DNA from: Ancylobacter rudongensis
Lineage (GTDB): Bacteria; Pseudomonadota; Alphaproteobacteria; Rhizobiales; Xanthobacteraceae
Reading direction: 5' to 3'
Assembly (NCBI RefSeq): GCF_900100155.1
Contig: NZ_FMTP01000001.1
Location: 558,001-622,000 of the forward strand
Length of the DNA: 64,000 nucleotides
This document shows positions 36,154 through 45,267 of the stretch, one piece after another. The notes under the pieces were generated by a model. That model had not been told where the DNA came from. It searched no databases and saw nothing but the letters and a program-made list of their open reading frames with translations. The position numbers were made by a program, and so were the translations under genes. Every line of letters starts with the position of its first letter. Within the stretch, counting starts at the first letter, position 1.

Positions 36154-36336
36154 GTGCCGGCCGATCCGAAGGTGGCGCGGCTGGCGATCTATCCCCCGCT
36201 TGGCATCCGCCGCGTCGGCAGCAGCGCGGAATTCTCCTACGCACCGGAGGTTCCCGGCCTGCCGGCCCTGGCCGATGGCCGTTACAAGGACGGGCGCGAC
36301 AAGCTGAAGACGCAGGCGCAGCGCTTCCGCGTGAGG
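36154..36336 (+). pseudogene. Truncated N-terminus of a LodA/GoxA-type (CTQ) amino-acid oxidase
   Basis: In this frame the translation reads KVARLAIYPPLGIRRVGSS, then AEFSYAPEVPGLPAL, YKDGRDKLKTQAQRFRV. These are the successive conserved N-terminal blocks of the LodA family (AIYPPLGIARVG..., PEVPG, YKD...K.QA.RFR). The similarity ends at the RFRV block, after which the frame runs into sequence antisense to the cytochrome gene. The rest of the roughly 600-residue oxidase, with its catalytic Cys and Trp, is absent. It is therefore a relic. A GTG at 36154 could start it, but no ribosome-binding site is evident. Confidence 0.6.
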
Positions 36337-36381
36337 CGCCGTTCTGGCAGCGGCGGCGCGGCGCGGCAGACTGAAAGCGCG

Positions 36382-37020
36382 TCAGTCCACCGGGCAGGCG
36401 GCGCCGGTGTCGACCCAGGCCTGGGCCAGCGCCTTCGCCTCCTTCTGCGTGCCCGGTGCCGGGGTGCGCCCGGGGCCCGGGGCCCAGCCCCAGCCGACGA
36501 GGCTGTCATCGCCGATATGGTGCACGAGATCGGCCAGCGAGCGGCCGCCATTGGTCGCCGGGTTCTTGATCTGGGCGCAGAGCTGGGCGACCGTCCGGCC
36601 CTCGAACGCCATTTCGCGCGGGGCGAGGAACCACGGGTCATGCCCCGGCATGCGGGCGGGGTCGTAATTGGCCGCCTGATGGCAGGCGGAACAGCGCAGC
36701 GCCGCCAGCCCCTTGCCATCCGCGCCGCGATAGACCGGCGGCTGGTGCAGGCGCTGGCTGTCGCCCTGCAAGGGCCGGTCGCCGACGGGGTGGCAATTGA
36801 CGCAGCGCGGGCTGGTCAGCACCCGGCCAAGCTCGGTGAACAGCGCCGCCGAGCGCGTGGCCGGGTCCTTGATGCTGTCGAAGCTGGCGGGCGGCGCCAG
36901 CCCCTCGGAGGCGGCGTTGGACACCGGGGCGGGGGCCATCAGTGCCATCAGCAGCCCGGCGGCAAGGGCGGCCGCGCCGGTTGAGGCGATGAGGCTGGGC
37001 AGGCGCAAGAGGATCATCAT
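36382..37020 (-). CDS. Dihaem cytochrome c of the isoquinoline 1-oxidoreductase type operon
   Basis: A 212-residue periplasmic cytochrome with two CxxCH haem sites, CVNCHPVGD and CSACHQAAN. An N-terminal hydrophobic signal/anchor precedes them ([20 protein letters not shown]). This family is regularly annotated as an isoquinoline 1-oxidoreductase subunit because it follows the two IOR genes. It likely accepts electrons from the iron-sulfur subunit and passes them to the respiratory chain. It starts 14 bp after the small-subunit stop. Confidence 0.87.
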   Translation of the reverse strand: MMILLRLPSLIASTGAAALAAGLLMALMAPAPVSNAASEGLAPPASFDSIKDPATRSAALFTELGRVLTSPRCVNCHPVGDRPLQGDSQRLHQPPVYRGADGKGLAALRCSACHQAANYDPARMPGHDPWFLAPREMAFEGRTVAQLCAQIKNPATNGGRSLADLVHHIGDDSLVGWGWAPGPGRTPAPGTQKEAKALAQAWVDTGAACPVD

Positions 37021-37034
37021 CGCCGGTCGCCCCG

Positions 37035-37550
37035 TTACAGAAGGTAGCGGGCAGGCTCGGCGAGCACGACGTCGCGAACCGCCTCATGATAGCGCACATA
37101 GCCCGAGCAGCGGCACAGATGCCCGTCCAGCGCGTCGAGAATGGCCTGTTCGAGCCCGGCGCGGGGGATCGGCGCCGCCTCCAGCCGCTCCAGCAGCACC
37201 TGCGCCTCGTTGAGGAAGCCGGCGGTGCAATAGCCGCACTGAAAGGCGTAATGGGCGACAAACGCCTTTTGCAGCGCGGTCAGCTGGCCCGCCCTTGCGT
37301 GGCCTTCCACCGTGCGGATATGGGCGCCGTTGAAGCTCACCGCCGGCATGACGCAGGTGGGACGGGTGGCGCTGCTGCCGGCGGGGTCGTCGACAATGAC
37401 CACGCAGCTCAGGCACTGGGCGGCACCGCAGCCGAACTTGGTGCCGGTCATGCCGAGCACCTCGCGCAGGAAATCGTTCATCGACAGGTCGTCGCGAACC
37501 TCGATCGGGCCAAACGGCGTGCCGTTGATGGTGAGCGAAAGCGCGGTCAT
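37035..37550 (-). CDS. iorA: (2Fe-2S)-binding subunit, isoquinoline 1-oxidoreductase alpha-like
   Basis: A 171-residue xanthine-oxidase-family small subunit. The N-terminal plant-type [2Fe-2S] cluster is in [20 protein letters not shown] (C-x4-C-x2-C) with a distal Cys in [12 protein letters not shown]. The C-terminal helical [2Fe-2S] cluster is in [14 protein letters not shown] and [14 protein letters not shown]. It lacks its own export signal and probably leaves the cell with the Tat-exported large subunit. Its start overlaps the large-subunit stop by 4 bp (ATGA). Confidence 0.93.
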   Translation of the reverse strand: MTALSLTINGTPFGPIEVRDDLSMNDFLREVLGMTGTKFGCGAAQCLSCVVIVDDPAGSSATRPTCVMPAVSFNGAHIRTVEGHARAGQLTALQKAFVAHYAFQCGYCTAGFLNEAQVLLERLEAAPIPRAGLEQAILDALDGHLCRCSGYVRYHEAVRDVVLAEPARYLL

Positions 37551-40318
37551 GCGATTACCTTGCGCAGCATGGCGGGCGTCACCGGCAGCGACTGGAAGCG
37601 GTGGCCGGTGGCGTCATAAATGGCGTTGAGCAGCGCCGGCACGACCGGGATCATCACCACCTCCGCCATGCCCTTGGGCGGCTCGCGCGGGGACACCGGC
37701 GGCAGCACCTCGATCTGGAGATGGTGCAGCGGCACATCGGAGGCGCGGGCGACCACATAGTCGCCGAGATTCCACTGGCCGTTGCCGGGGCCGTCCTCGA
37801 AGGGCGGCAGGCTCTCCAGCAGCGCGTAGCCGACGCCCATGGCGAAGCCGCCCTGCGCCTGGCCCTCCACAAGTTCGGGCACCAGCACCTCGCCGCACTC
37901 GAACACGCTATAGGCCTGCACGATGCGGATCGCGCCGCCCGGCACGCTGATCTCGACCCGCACCGCCGTGCCGCAGGAGGAGGTGAAAGCGGTGCCGATG
38001 CGGTTATAGGCGGTGGGCGGGAAGAACACGAAGCTGCGGTCGATCACCTTGAACGGTTCATCGCCATAGCGCACCGCCAGCGCGTCGATATCGGCCGCCC
38101 AGTCCAGCCCGCCCAGCGGAAACGCCGCCTGCGCCCACGCCCAGCGCGAGAAGGCGTGCGCCATCGCCCCGGTAATGCCCTTGAGCGCATGCGCCCGCGC
38201 GGCGATGGCGGTCTGCGCCAGCGGCGGCAGGCCGGACATGATGAGGAACCCGTCCTGCCAGAACGCTTCCTCGGCCAGAAATTCGCGGGGATCGCCGGCC
38301 TTGATCCCCCACAGGTCGAGCGCGGCGGGCCAGAGGCCGAAGCGGAAGATGATCCGCGCCGCCTGCGCCGGCGCCTGGGTGCTGACATGGGCGCCGATCG
38401 AGGCGCTGGTGGCCGAGCTGATCGCCGGCACCCAGCGCGGGTCCTTGGCCGCCGCGTCCTGCTCGGCCTGCGTCATCGCATAGGGATCGCCCGAGGTGAC
38501 GAGGCCGAGGGCGTCATACATGTCGATACGGGCGACCGTCACTGCGTCGGCGCTCTGGCCGAGAATGGCCGCCACCCGCCGCGCGATGGCGGTGCCGATG
38601 CCGTTGCCCATCTCCACCGCATCGGCCTGCAAGGTGACGCGGCCATCCGGGCCGATCTCGACACGCCCGAGCGAGCAGTCGGCGCCGGTGCCGTAATCCT
38701 TGGTGCAGCAGGCGACCCCGGTGCCGACCCGCACGCCGGGGGCGGCGGCGGCCTTCTTCGCCGCGCGGTCGCGCCAGATCGGGTGGGCTTCCAGCTTGTC
38801 GAGGATCTCCGGCGTGCGCACCGACACCGTCCACGGATTGCCGGTCATGGTGCGCCCGCCGGCGGTGAGAAGGTTGCGCCGGCGCAGGTCGATCGGGTCG
38901 ATCTTCAGCGTCGTCGCCGCCTCGTCGATCAGCGTCTCGATCGCGGTCATGGTCTGCAGCGTGCCATAGCCGCGCATCGAGCCGGCGGTGACGCCGCGCG
39001 TGTGCTCGGCCACCGTGGTCACGTCGACCTTGGGGATGTCGTAAATGCCGGTGGCGGCGGTGGCGCCGACCACGGCGACGCTGGCGGAATAATTGGCGAG
39101 GCCGCCGCCATCGAGCACATGGTCGGCGGCAAAGGCGGTGATGCGGCCGGTGGCGCGGTCGACGCCGATCTGCGAGCGCATGTCGAAGGCGTGGCGCTTT
39201 ACCCCGCCCTGGAACTGTTGGAAGCGGTCATGCGCCAGCCGGATCGGCCGGCCGGGCAGGAACAGCGCGGCGAGCCCGACATAGAGCGGGAAGGGCGTGT
39301 GGTCGCGCCCGCCAAAGCCGCCGCCGAGTGAGGCGAAGTCGAGGTCCAGACGTTTCGGCCGCAGCGTGGCGGGCGCCTGCGCCAGCATATAGTCGAGCGC
39401 CTCCGCCGCCTCGAAGGGCGACTGCACGCCGAGCACGAGATGCAGCGCGCCGGCGCCCTCCTCGTACCAGCCAAGGCCGGCTTCCGGCTCCAGGAACATC
39501 GGGTCGACCGACTGGGTCTGGAAGTCGCGCTTGAGCACCAGCAGGTCGGGCGTGTCCGCCGCCAGCAAAGCGCGGATCTCCTCGCCATAGGTCGCGCCCC
39601 TGGCATAGTCGCCGCCCTGTGCGGTGGGCAGCGGCTTCCAGATCGGCCGGCCGCCGCCCTCGGTAAAGCCGGGGCTGATCCAGCCTTCCTGCAGTGGCGA
39701 ATAGATGTCGGGCGCCTCCGGCGTCGGGCCGGCGATGCGGGTGAAGCGCAGCGCGGCATAATTCGGGCCGGTGCGCGGGCCGGTCTCGGCGCCGAAGCGC
39801 ACCAGCGCGCTGTCCTCGCGAAAGGCGATCCGCGCCCGGTCATAGGCGTCGAAATCGGTAAACAGCAGCAGCGCCACCGGCTGGCCGAGATAAAGCGGCG
39901 TCTGGCCAATGGGGCAGAACAGGTCGCCGGCATAAAAGGGCGGGGCGCGCAGGGCGCTCGCCGCGACATCGGCGGCGCCCACCACCTTGGTCGGCTGCGC
40001 CGTCGCCGGCAGAGCGTCGAGGTTCAGTCCCGCAAAGACATGGCTGGCATCGCGCGCCCGCACCAGCAGGGCATGGGCTGTGGCAGTCGGCCAGCCCTCC
40101 ATGTCGGCGGCGCGGAAATCCGAGGCGTAGAGCTTGGCGCCCGTCACCTTGGCGATGCCGTCGATGCGGGCGCGGCCGATCCGCGGCGCGTCGGCGCGAC
40201 CCGGCAGGGTCTGGCTCGCCTCGAAGGGCAGGGCGATGGCGGGCGAAAGCCGGCTGAGGCCGAGGGTGATGCCGCTGGCGGCTACCCAGCTGAAAAGCTC
40301 GCGACGTGTCGGCTGCAT
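37547..40318 (-). CDS. iorB: Molybdopterin-binding large subunit, isoquinoline 1-oxidoreductase beta-like
   Basis: A 923-residue xanthine-dehydrogenase-family molybdenum hydroxylase without a FAD subunit. A Tat signal (TRRELFSWVAASGITLGL, residues 4-21) sends the holoenzyme to the periplasm. Molybdopterin-domain features include DFASLGGGFGGRDHTPFPLY, GSMRGYGTLQTMTAIETLID, the IGRARIDGIAKVTGAKLYAS opening and the late catalytic-glutamate region GMAEVVMIPVVPALLNAIYD (a PPKGMAE context resembling the family GVGE/PPxAE site). It hydroxylates N-heteroaromatic compounds or oxidises aldehydes; the substrate cannot be told. It is the first gene of iorB-iorA-cytochrome c. Confidence 0.93.
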   Translation of the reverse strand: MQPTRRELFSWVAASGITLGLSRLSPAIALPFEASQTLPGRADAPRIGRARIDGIAKVTGAKLYASDFRAADMEGWPTATAHALLVRARDASHVFAGLNLDALPATAQPTKVVGAADVAASALRAPPFYAGDLFCPIGQTPLYLGQPVALLLFTDFDAYDRARIAFREDSALVRFGAETGPRTGPNYAALRFTRIAGPTPEAPDIYSPLQEGWISPGFTEGGGRPIWKPLPTAQGGDYARGATYGEEIRALLAADTPDLLVLKRDFQTQSVDPMFLEPEAGLGWYEEGAGALHLVLGVQSPFEAAEALDYMLAQAPATLRPKRLDLDFASLGGGFGGRDHTPFPLYVGLAALFLPGRPIRLAHDRFQQFQGGVKRHAFDMRSQIGVDRATGRITAFAADHVLDGGGLANYSASVAVVGATAATGIYDIPKVDVTTVAEHTRGVTAGSMRGYGTLQTMTAIETLIDEAATTLKIDPIDLRRRNLLTAGGRTMTGNPWTVSVRTPEILDKLEAHPIWRDRAAKKAAAAPGVRVGTGVACCTKDYGTGADCSLGRVEIGPDGRVTLQADAVEMGNGIGTAIARRVAAILGQSADAVTVARIDMYDALGLVTSGDPYAMTQAEQDAAAKDPRWVPAISSATSASIGAHVSTQAPAQAARIIFRFGLWPAALDLWGIKAGDPREFLAEEAFWQDGFLIMSGLPPLAQTAIAARAHALKGITGAMAHAFSRWAWAQAAFPLGGLDWAADIDALAVRYGDEPFKVIDRSFVFFPPTAYNRIGTAFTSSCGTAVRVEISVPGGAIRIVQAYSVFECGEVLVPELVEGQAQGGFAMGVGYALLESLPPFEDGPGNGQWNLGDYVVARASDVPLHHLQIEVLPPVSPREPPKGMAEVVMIPVVPALLNAIYDATGHRFQSLPVTPAMLRKVIA

Positions 40319-40553
40319 TTTCTGCCGTTGGCCCCCGCCGCGTGCACTCGGGAAACCTTAGAACACTTCCGAACGAACAGCTAGAAAAGTCGCCGGCAAA
40401 TGACCGGAAGAAGGGCGCGCCAGCCGCACATCGGCCTCTCGCCCCATCCGCATACCTCTATGTAAACGCACGAAAAATAGTCTCGCTCGCCCCCCGGCGC
40501 CGAAGGGCCGCGTGCTAGGGTGTCGTCGCGGAAGTTGAGGGTGGGGTGGTGAC

Positions 40554-43500
40554 GTGAAGCGTATCGTTGGATGGGTCGCGTCTGCGGCCCTTGTCGTCCT
40601 GCTCGTGCCGCCGCTTGGCGCCGGTCCGGCCCTCTCCCAGTCCCACCAGCCGCCCGAATTCCGCGAGCCGGTGGTGCTCTCCAGCGTCGATGGCGTGCTG
40701 GAAGTCACGCTCACCGCCCATCAGGGTGAGGCGACGCTCGACACCTCGCCCGTGCCGGTCAAGAACACGCTGCTTTATGGCTATCAGCTGGTGCGCGGCA
40801 AAGCGTCCAATGGCGTCAACGCCAACCGGGACAATTATCCCGCGCCGACGCTGCAGGTGTTTCCCGGCGAGACACTCATCATCCATTATGAGAACGGGCT
40901 GGCCGGCCTCGCCATCCGCGACTTCTACGATCCGCGCTACACCGCCGTCGGCGGGCAGGTGCCGGTCTATCCCCCGGCGCTCACTGTCTCGCCGCTGAAC
41001 CTGCACACGCATGGCCTGCATGTCAGCCCGAAGTCGAATTCCGACAATGTGCTGCTGCACATGCCGCCGGGCACGGTGAACACCTATGTCTATGATGTTC
41101 CGGAGAACATGCCGCACGGCCTGTACTGGTACCATCCGCACCTGCACACGCTCACCTCGGCCCATGTCTATCTCGGCCTCGCCGGCCTGCTGGCGATCGG
41201 GCGGCCGGACGGCAACCTGCCTGTGGTGACGCAGAAGTCCATCCCGGTGCGCAGCATGGCGCTGCAGTATAATTTCGTGTTCGACCGTACCGGGCCGGAG
41301 CCGAGCTTCAACAATGCCAGCTGGCCGCAATTCATCAGCACGCTGACATCGCCTCTTGAGGGCGAACTCGCGGCCGGCACCTACCGCCCCATCCTGGCGC
41401 CGGTGAACTTTGCCGGCTCGGCGAAGGGCTCGCGCTTCGCCACCGTGTGGTATTCCGGCCCGCTGTCGATCCACAATATGCGCGGGCGCACCCAGTTCAT
41501 CCCGAACAATCTGCAGAGCTTCACCGCCGCTTCGGGACCGGAAGGCAACGTGCCGGCCGACCCGGCGCTGCCGGACCATCTGCGCGACATCCAGTTCACC
41601 GTGAACGGCCAGTTCCAGCCGGTGCTGCGCGGCAAGCCGGGCCAGACCGAGATCTGGATTCTCGCGAATATCAGCGACATGGCCTATATGAGCGTGCGCC
41701 TGACCGAGACCGCGACCGGGCGCCACCCGAAGATCGCCATTGTCGGCCAGGACGGCAATCCGAGCCCGTCCGTTCGTTATCCGGTGGAGGAAGGCGGCAC
41801 CCGCCTCGTCATTCCCCCGGCCTCGCGCTTCGCCATCGCGGTGACGCTGCCGCTGGAGGGCGAGCTGGTGCTCGACATGCCCGCGCGCGGCGGCGGCGCC
41901 CGCACCGAGAACGCCCCCGGCATCCTCTACACCAGCAACGGCACCGAAAACCCGCCCGCCGTGCTCGGCACGCTCAGCGTGGTGCCGTCGGCGGTGAGCT
42001 ATTATGACGGCTTCTTCCTGTTCCCGACGCAGAAGCTGATGAGCGCGGTGGTGGATGGCGCGACGGGCGAGAGCACGCCCTTTGTCGAGGGCCAGCCGCT
42101 CGGCGCCTTCACCTCCTTCGACGACCTGTCCAAAGTGACGCCCGACGTCACCCGCAACATCCTGATCAATGGCGGCTTCCTCAACGACCTCGCCAGCAAG
42201 GCAGACCCGAAATCCTTCATCTACGCCTTCGACAGCGGCGCCTTCCCGAATGTGCCGCTGATGCAGCCCCGGCTGGATTCGGTGGAGGAATGGGTTTTCC
42301 GCAACGAGAACAATGACGAGCACCCCATCCATGTGCACGTCAACGACTTCCAGATCATCTCGGTCTCCGATCCCACCATCGGCCTGAAGGTCGGGGCGGT
42401 GCAGCAGGGCGTCGACAACGCCAATGTGCCGGCGCCCAATCTCGGCCCCGAGGAATCGGTGATCGAGCCGGGCGCGCTCACCATCCGCACCCGCTTCGAG
42501 GATTATGCCGGCCTGTTCGTCATGCACTGCCACCGGCTGAACCATGAGGACAACGGGCTGATGGCGCTGGTCAATGTCATCCCGGCCATCTCGTCCTATG
42601 CCGTGGCGGTGCCCAGCGCGCCGGGCCGTGCTGCCACCGTGCGGGTGATGGACGGCGACACGCTGCTGGCCACAGTGACGCCGTTCCCCGGCTATGAGGG
42701 CACGCCCAGCGTCGCCATCGGCGATGTCGACGATGACGGCATCTATGATCTCATCGTCGGCGCCGGCCCGGGCCATGCGCCTGACGTGGCGGTGTTCTCC
42801 GGCTCGGGGAAGAAAAGCGCGCCCTTCGCCACCGAGCTGGCGCGCTTTGCCGCCTTCGACGCCGCCGCCACCGGCGGGGTGAGCGTCGCGGCGGCGCAGA
42901 TCGACGGCCTGACCACCGGCGACAACATCATCGTCGGCTCCGGCCCCGGCGTCTCCAGCGAGATCCGGGTGTTCGGCTCGAAGCTGCCGGCGGTGGGCAC
43001 GGCGCCGGAGCTGTTCTCGACCTTCAACCCGTTCTATGGCGAGCGCAACGGCGTCACCCTCGCCACCGGCTTCGTCGATTTCACCACCGGCCGGCAGAGC
43101 CTCATCGCCGCTCCCGGTCCCGGCTCGCCGGCAACGGTGAAGGTGTTCGTCTTCCCAGGGCTGAAGGCGATGGAGGGCGAGATCGGCAGCCACGCCCACC
43201 GCACCAAGGGCATGCCGCGCCCGGTGCTGTCCGCCTCCTTCACGCCGTTCGCGCGGGACTATCGCGGCGGCGTCTCGCTCGCCACCGGCTGGCTGGCCGG
43301 GGTGCTCGGCGGCGCCGAGCGCATCGTCATCGGCCAGCAGGACGGGGCGGAGGTGGCGGTGTTCTCCGCCGGCTCGGCGCTCGATGGCGGACCGGCGATG
43401 TATCTGCACAGCGCGAGCGCCCACCAGAAGGCCGAGTTCACCGAGATGGCGCGCTTCACACCCTTCGGGGCCGACGCGCGCGGGGTGAGCGTCGCCACAT

Positions 43501-43676
43501 CGAGCACCACCTCGGGCGCCGATCTTCTGGTCGCCACCGCGCCCGCCGGGGGCGGGGCGAGCGTGCGGCGCTTCGCGATGGAGCGGGCGGGGGAGGGGGC
43601 GAAGACGCTGGCCGCCACGCCGCTCAGTGAGGCGAAGGTTCCGAGTGCCGGTGCGGTGGTTCTCGGCGGCGACTGA
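40554..43676 (+). CDS. Multicopper oxidase fused to a C-terminal propeller-like repeat region
   Basis: A 1040-residue secreted protein starting at a GTG with the signal VGWVASAALVVLLVPPLGAG. All four copper motifs are present: LHTHGLHVS and YWYHPHLHTLTSAH in the N-terminal cupredoxin, then HPIHVHVNDF and HCHRLNHEDNGLM in the C-terminal one (type 1 Cys, His and Met intact). After about residue 675 come four FG-GAP/VCBS-like repeats of the form GVSVA...IIVGSGPG...RVF. Ordinary MCOs are about 500-650 residues, so the C-terminal 350 residues are an addition. It is divergent from the molybdoenzyme operon and convergent with an SDR gene. The substrate is unknown. Confidence 0.9.
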   Translation: MKRIVGWVASAALVVLLVPPLGAGPALSQSHQPPEFREPVVLSSVDGVLEVTLTAHQGEATLDTSPVPVKNTLLYGYQLVRGKASNGVNANRDNYPAPTLQVFPGETLIIHYENGLAGLAIRDFYDPRYTAVGGQVPVYPPALTVSPLNLHTHGLHVSPKSNSDNVLLHMPPGTVNTYVYDVPENMPHGLYWYHPHLHTLTSAHVYLGLAGLLAIGRPDGNLPVVTQKSIPVRSMALQYNFVFDRTGPEPSFNNASWPQFISTLTSPLEGELAAGTYRPILAPVNFAGSAKGSRFATVWYSGPLSIHNMRGRTQFIPNNLQSFTAASGPEGNVPADPALPDHLRDIQFTVNGQFQPVLRGKPGQTEIWILANISDMAYMSVRLTETATGRHPKIAIVGQDGNPSPSVRYPVEEGGTRLVIPPASRFAIAVTLPLEGELVLDMPARGGGARTENAPGILYTSNGTENPPAVLGTLSVVPSAVSYYDGFFLFPTQKLMSAVVDGATGESTPFVEGQPLGAFTSFDDLSKVTPDVTRNILINGGFLNDLASKADPKSFIYAFDSGAFPNVPLMQPRLDSVEEWVFRNENNDEHPIHVHVNDFQIISVSDPTIGLKVGAVQQGVDNANVPAPNLGPEESVIEPGALTIRTRFEDYAGLFVMHCHRLNHEDNGLMALVNVIPAISSYAVAVPSAPGRAATVRVMDGDTLLATVTPFPGYEGTPSVAIGDVDDDGIYDLIVGAGPGHAPDVAVFSGSGKKSAPFATELARFAAFDAAATGGVSVAAAQIDGLTTGDNIIVGSGPGVSSEIRVFGSKLPAVGTAPELFSTFNPFYGERNGVTLATGFVDFTTGRQSLIAAPGPGSPATVKVFVFPGLKAMEGEIGSHAHRTKGMPRPVLSASFTPFARDYRGGVSLATGWLAGVLGGAERIVIGQQDGAEVAVFSAGSALDGGPAMYLHSASAHQKAEFTEMARFTPFGADARGVSVATSSTTSGADLLVATAPAGGGASVRRFAMERAGEGAKTLAATPLSEAKVPSAGAVVLGGD

Positions 43677-43679
43677 GGC

Positions 43680-44441
43680 TCAGGCGATGCTCTCGCCGCC
43701 ATCCACCACCAGCGCCTGGCCGGTCATGAAGGAAGAACGATCGGAGACGAGGAACAGGATCGCTTCCGCGATCTCCTCCGCGCTCGCCCAGCGCCCCATG
43801 GGGATCTTCTCGCGCACATAGGCCTCGATCGCGTGCCGCCCGCCCATCTGGGTGATGAAGGGCTCGTTGAACGGGGTGTCGACCCAGCCCGGGCACAGCG
43901 CGTTCACCCGCACATTGTGGCGGGCATAGTCGATCGCCATCTGCCGCGCCATGGCGATGACCGCGTGCTTGGAGGTGGTGTAGGCGATCATCTCGCGGTC
44001 GTAGAACACGCCGGAGTTGGAGGCGGTGATCAGGATCACCCCGCCGCCCTGCGCCATCATCGCCGGCATGGCGAGGCGCGCAGCGAGATAGGACGCCCGC
44101 ACATTGATCCGCCAGGAGCGGTCCATGCCATCCGGCGCCACCTCGGTCAGCGGCCCGCCGACCTGCACGCCGGCATGGCTGTGCAAAATGTCGAGCCGGC
44201 CATGGCGGGCGAGCGTGCCGCCGACCAGCGCCTCGACCTGCGCGTCGACATCGACATCGGTCGTCACCGCCTCGCCCCGGCCGCCGGCGGCCAGGATCGC
44301 CGCCACCGTCGCCTCGCCCGCCGGCCCGTCGCGGTCGGCGACGATGACATGCGCCCCCTCGCGCGCCATGGCCAGCGCCCCCGCCCGGCCGATCCCCGAG
44401 CCGGCACCGGTGACGATGGCGATCTTGTCCTTGAGAATCAT
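43680..44441 (-). CDS. SDR family oxidoreductase of the polyamine-transporter operon
   Basis: A 253-residue classical short-chain dehydrogenase. The cofactor loop is TGAGSGIG (residues 10-17). An Asp after beta2 (VIVADRDG) indicates NAD(H) preference. The catalytic tetrad includes Ser in TASNSGVF and YTTSK. The usual NNAG motif is HSHAG here, which is unusual. The gene starts 7 bp after the permease stop, so it is the last gene of the potADBC-like operon and may act on the imported compound (inferred from position). Confidence 0.88.
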   Translation of the reverse strand: MILKDKIAIVTGAGSGIGRAGALAMAREGAHVIVADRDGPAGEATVAAILAAGGRGEAVTTDVDVDAQVEALVGGTLARHGRLDILHSHAGVQVGGPLTEVAPDGMDRSWRINVRASYLAARLAMPAMMAQGGGVILITASNSGVFYDREMIAYTTSKHAVIAMARQMAIDYARHNVRVNALCPGWVDTPFNEPFITQMGGRHAIEAYVREKIPMGRWASAEEIAEAILFLVSDRSSFMTGQALVVDGGESIA

Positions 44442-44448
44442 GATGCAC

Positions 44449-45267
44449 CTATGCGGAGGCCGGGCGGCGCCGGCGCAGCAGCAGCTGCGCCGCGATGACG
44501 AGGAGGATCGACGCGACCAGCACCAGCGCGCCGATGGCGTTGATCTCCGGCGTGACGCCGCGCCGTATCGAGGCGAAGACATACATGGGCAGCGTGGTCT
44601 GCGACCCCGCGACGAAGAAGGCGACGATGAAATCGTCGAAGGAAAAGGTGAAGGCGAGCAGGAAGCCGGCGAGGATGGCCGGCAGGATCTGCGGCAGCAC
44701 GATAGAGCGGAAAGTGGTGAAGGGGCTGGCATAGAGGTCGCTGGAGGCTTCCACCATGTCGCGCCCCAGCGCCCCAAGCCGGGCGCGCACGATCATGGTG
44801 ACGAGCGCGGTGGAAAACAGCCCGTGCGCGGCGATGATCGAGCCATAGCCGAGCGACAGGCGCGGCGGCGCGTCCCCCGGCCACAGCGCCGCGATCGCCG
44901 GATTGACGATGCCGAACAGCTGCACCAGCGCCACCAGCGTGGCGATGCCGATCACCACCCCCGGCACCACGATGGCGGCGCCGAACAGCGCGTCGAACAC
45001 GGCGCGGGTGCGCGGGCCGGCGCGGCCGAGCCCGATGGCGGCGGCGGTGCCGCAGAGCGAGGCCAGCGCGGCGCTGGTCGTCGCCACGATCAGGCTGTTG
45101 GTCAGCGCTTCCATGAGGAAGGTGTTGGAGAGCGCCCGCCCATACCACTGCACGGAAAAGCCGGTGAAGTCGCTCGCATGCCGCCCGGCATTGAACGAGA
45201 ACAGCACCACCAGCGCGATCGGCAGATAGAGGAAGCCGTAAACGGCGATGACGAAGGCGCGCATCAT
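44449..45267 (-). CDS. ABC transporter permease, PotC-like
   Basis: A 272-residue inner-membrane permease of the spermidine/putrescine class. It has six helices with the BPD_transp_1 EAA loop at MVEASSDLYASPFTTFRSIV. The opening MRAFVIAVYGFLYLPIALVV and TFSFDDFIVAFFVAGSQTTL are PotC hallmarks. Its start overlaps the PotB-like stop by 4 bp. The frame reads through upstream, but that is antisense-free shadow of the PotB gene. Confidence 0.92.
   Translation of the reverse strand: MMRAFVIAVYGFLYLPIALVVLFSFNAGRHASDFTGFSVQWYGRALSNTFLMEALTNSLIVATTSAALASLCGTAAAIGLGRAGPRTRAVFDALFGAAIVVPGVVIGIATLVALVQLFGIVNPAIAALWPGDAPPRLSLGYGSIIAAHGLFSTALVTMIVRARLGALGRDMVEASSDLYASPFTTFRSIVLPQILPAILAGFLLAFTFSFDDFIVAFFVAGSQTTLPMYVFASIRRGVTPEINAIGALVLVASILLVIAAQLLLRRRRPASA

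Noticed and set aside
37601..39331. 576-codon frame antisense to iorB
   Set aside because: Same shadow effect; repetitive His/Arg/Asp composition.
40515..43424. 969-codon open frame antisense to the multicopper oxidase
   Set aside because: High GC keeps the complementary frame open. Its translation is His/Arg/Gly/Ala-rich without domains, while the sense strand has intact copper motifs.
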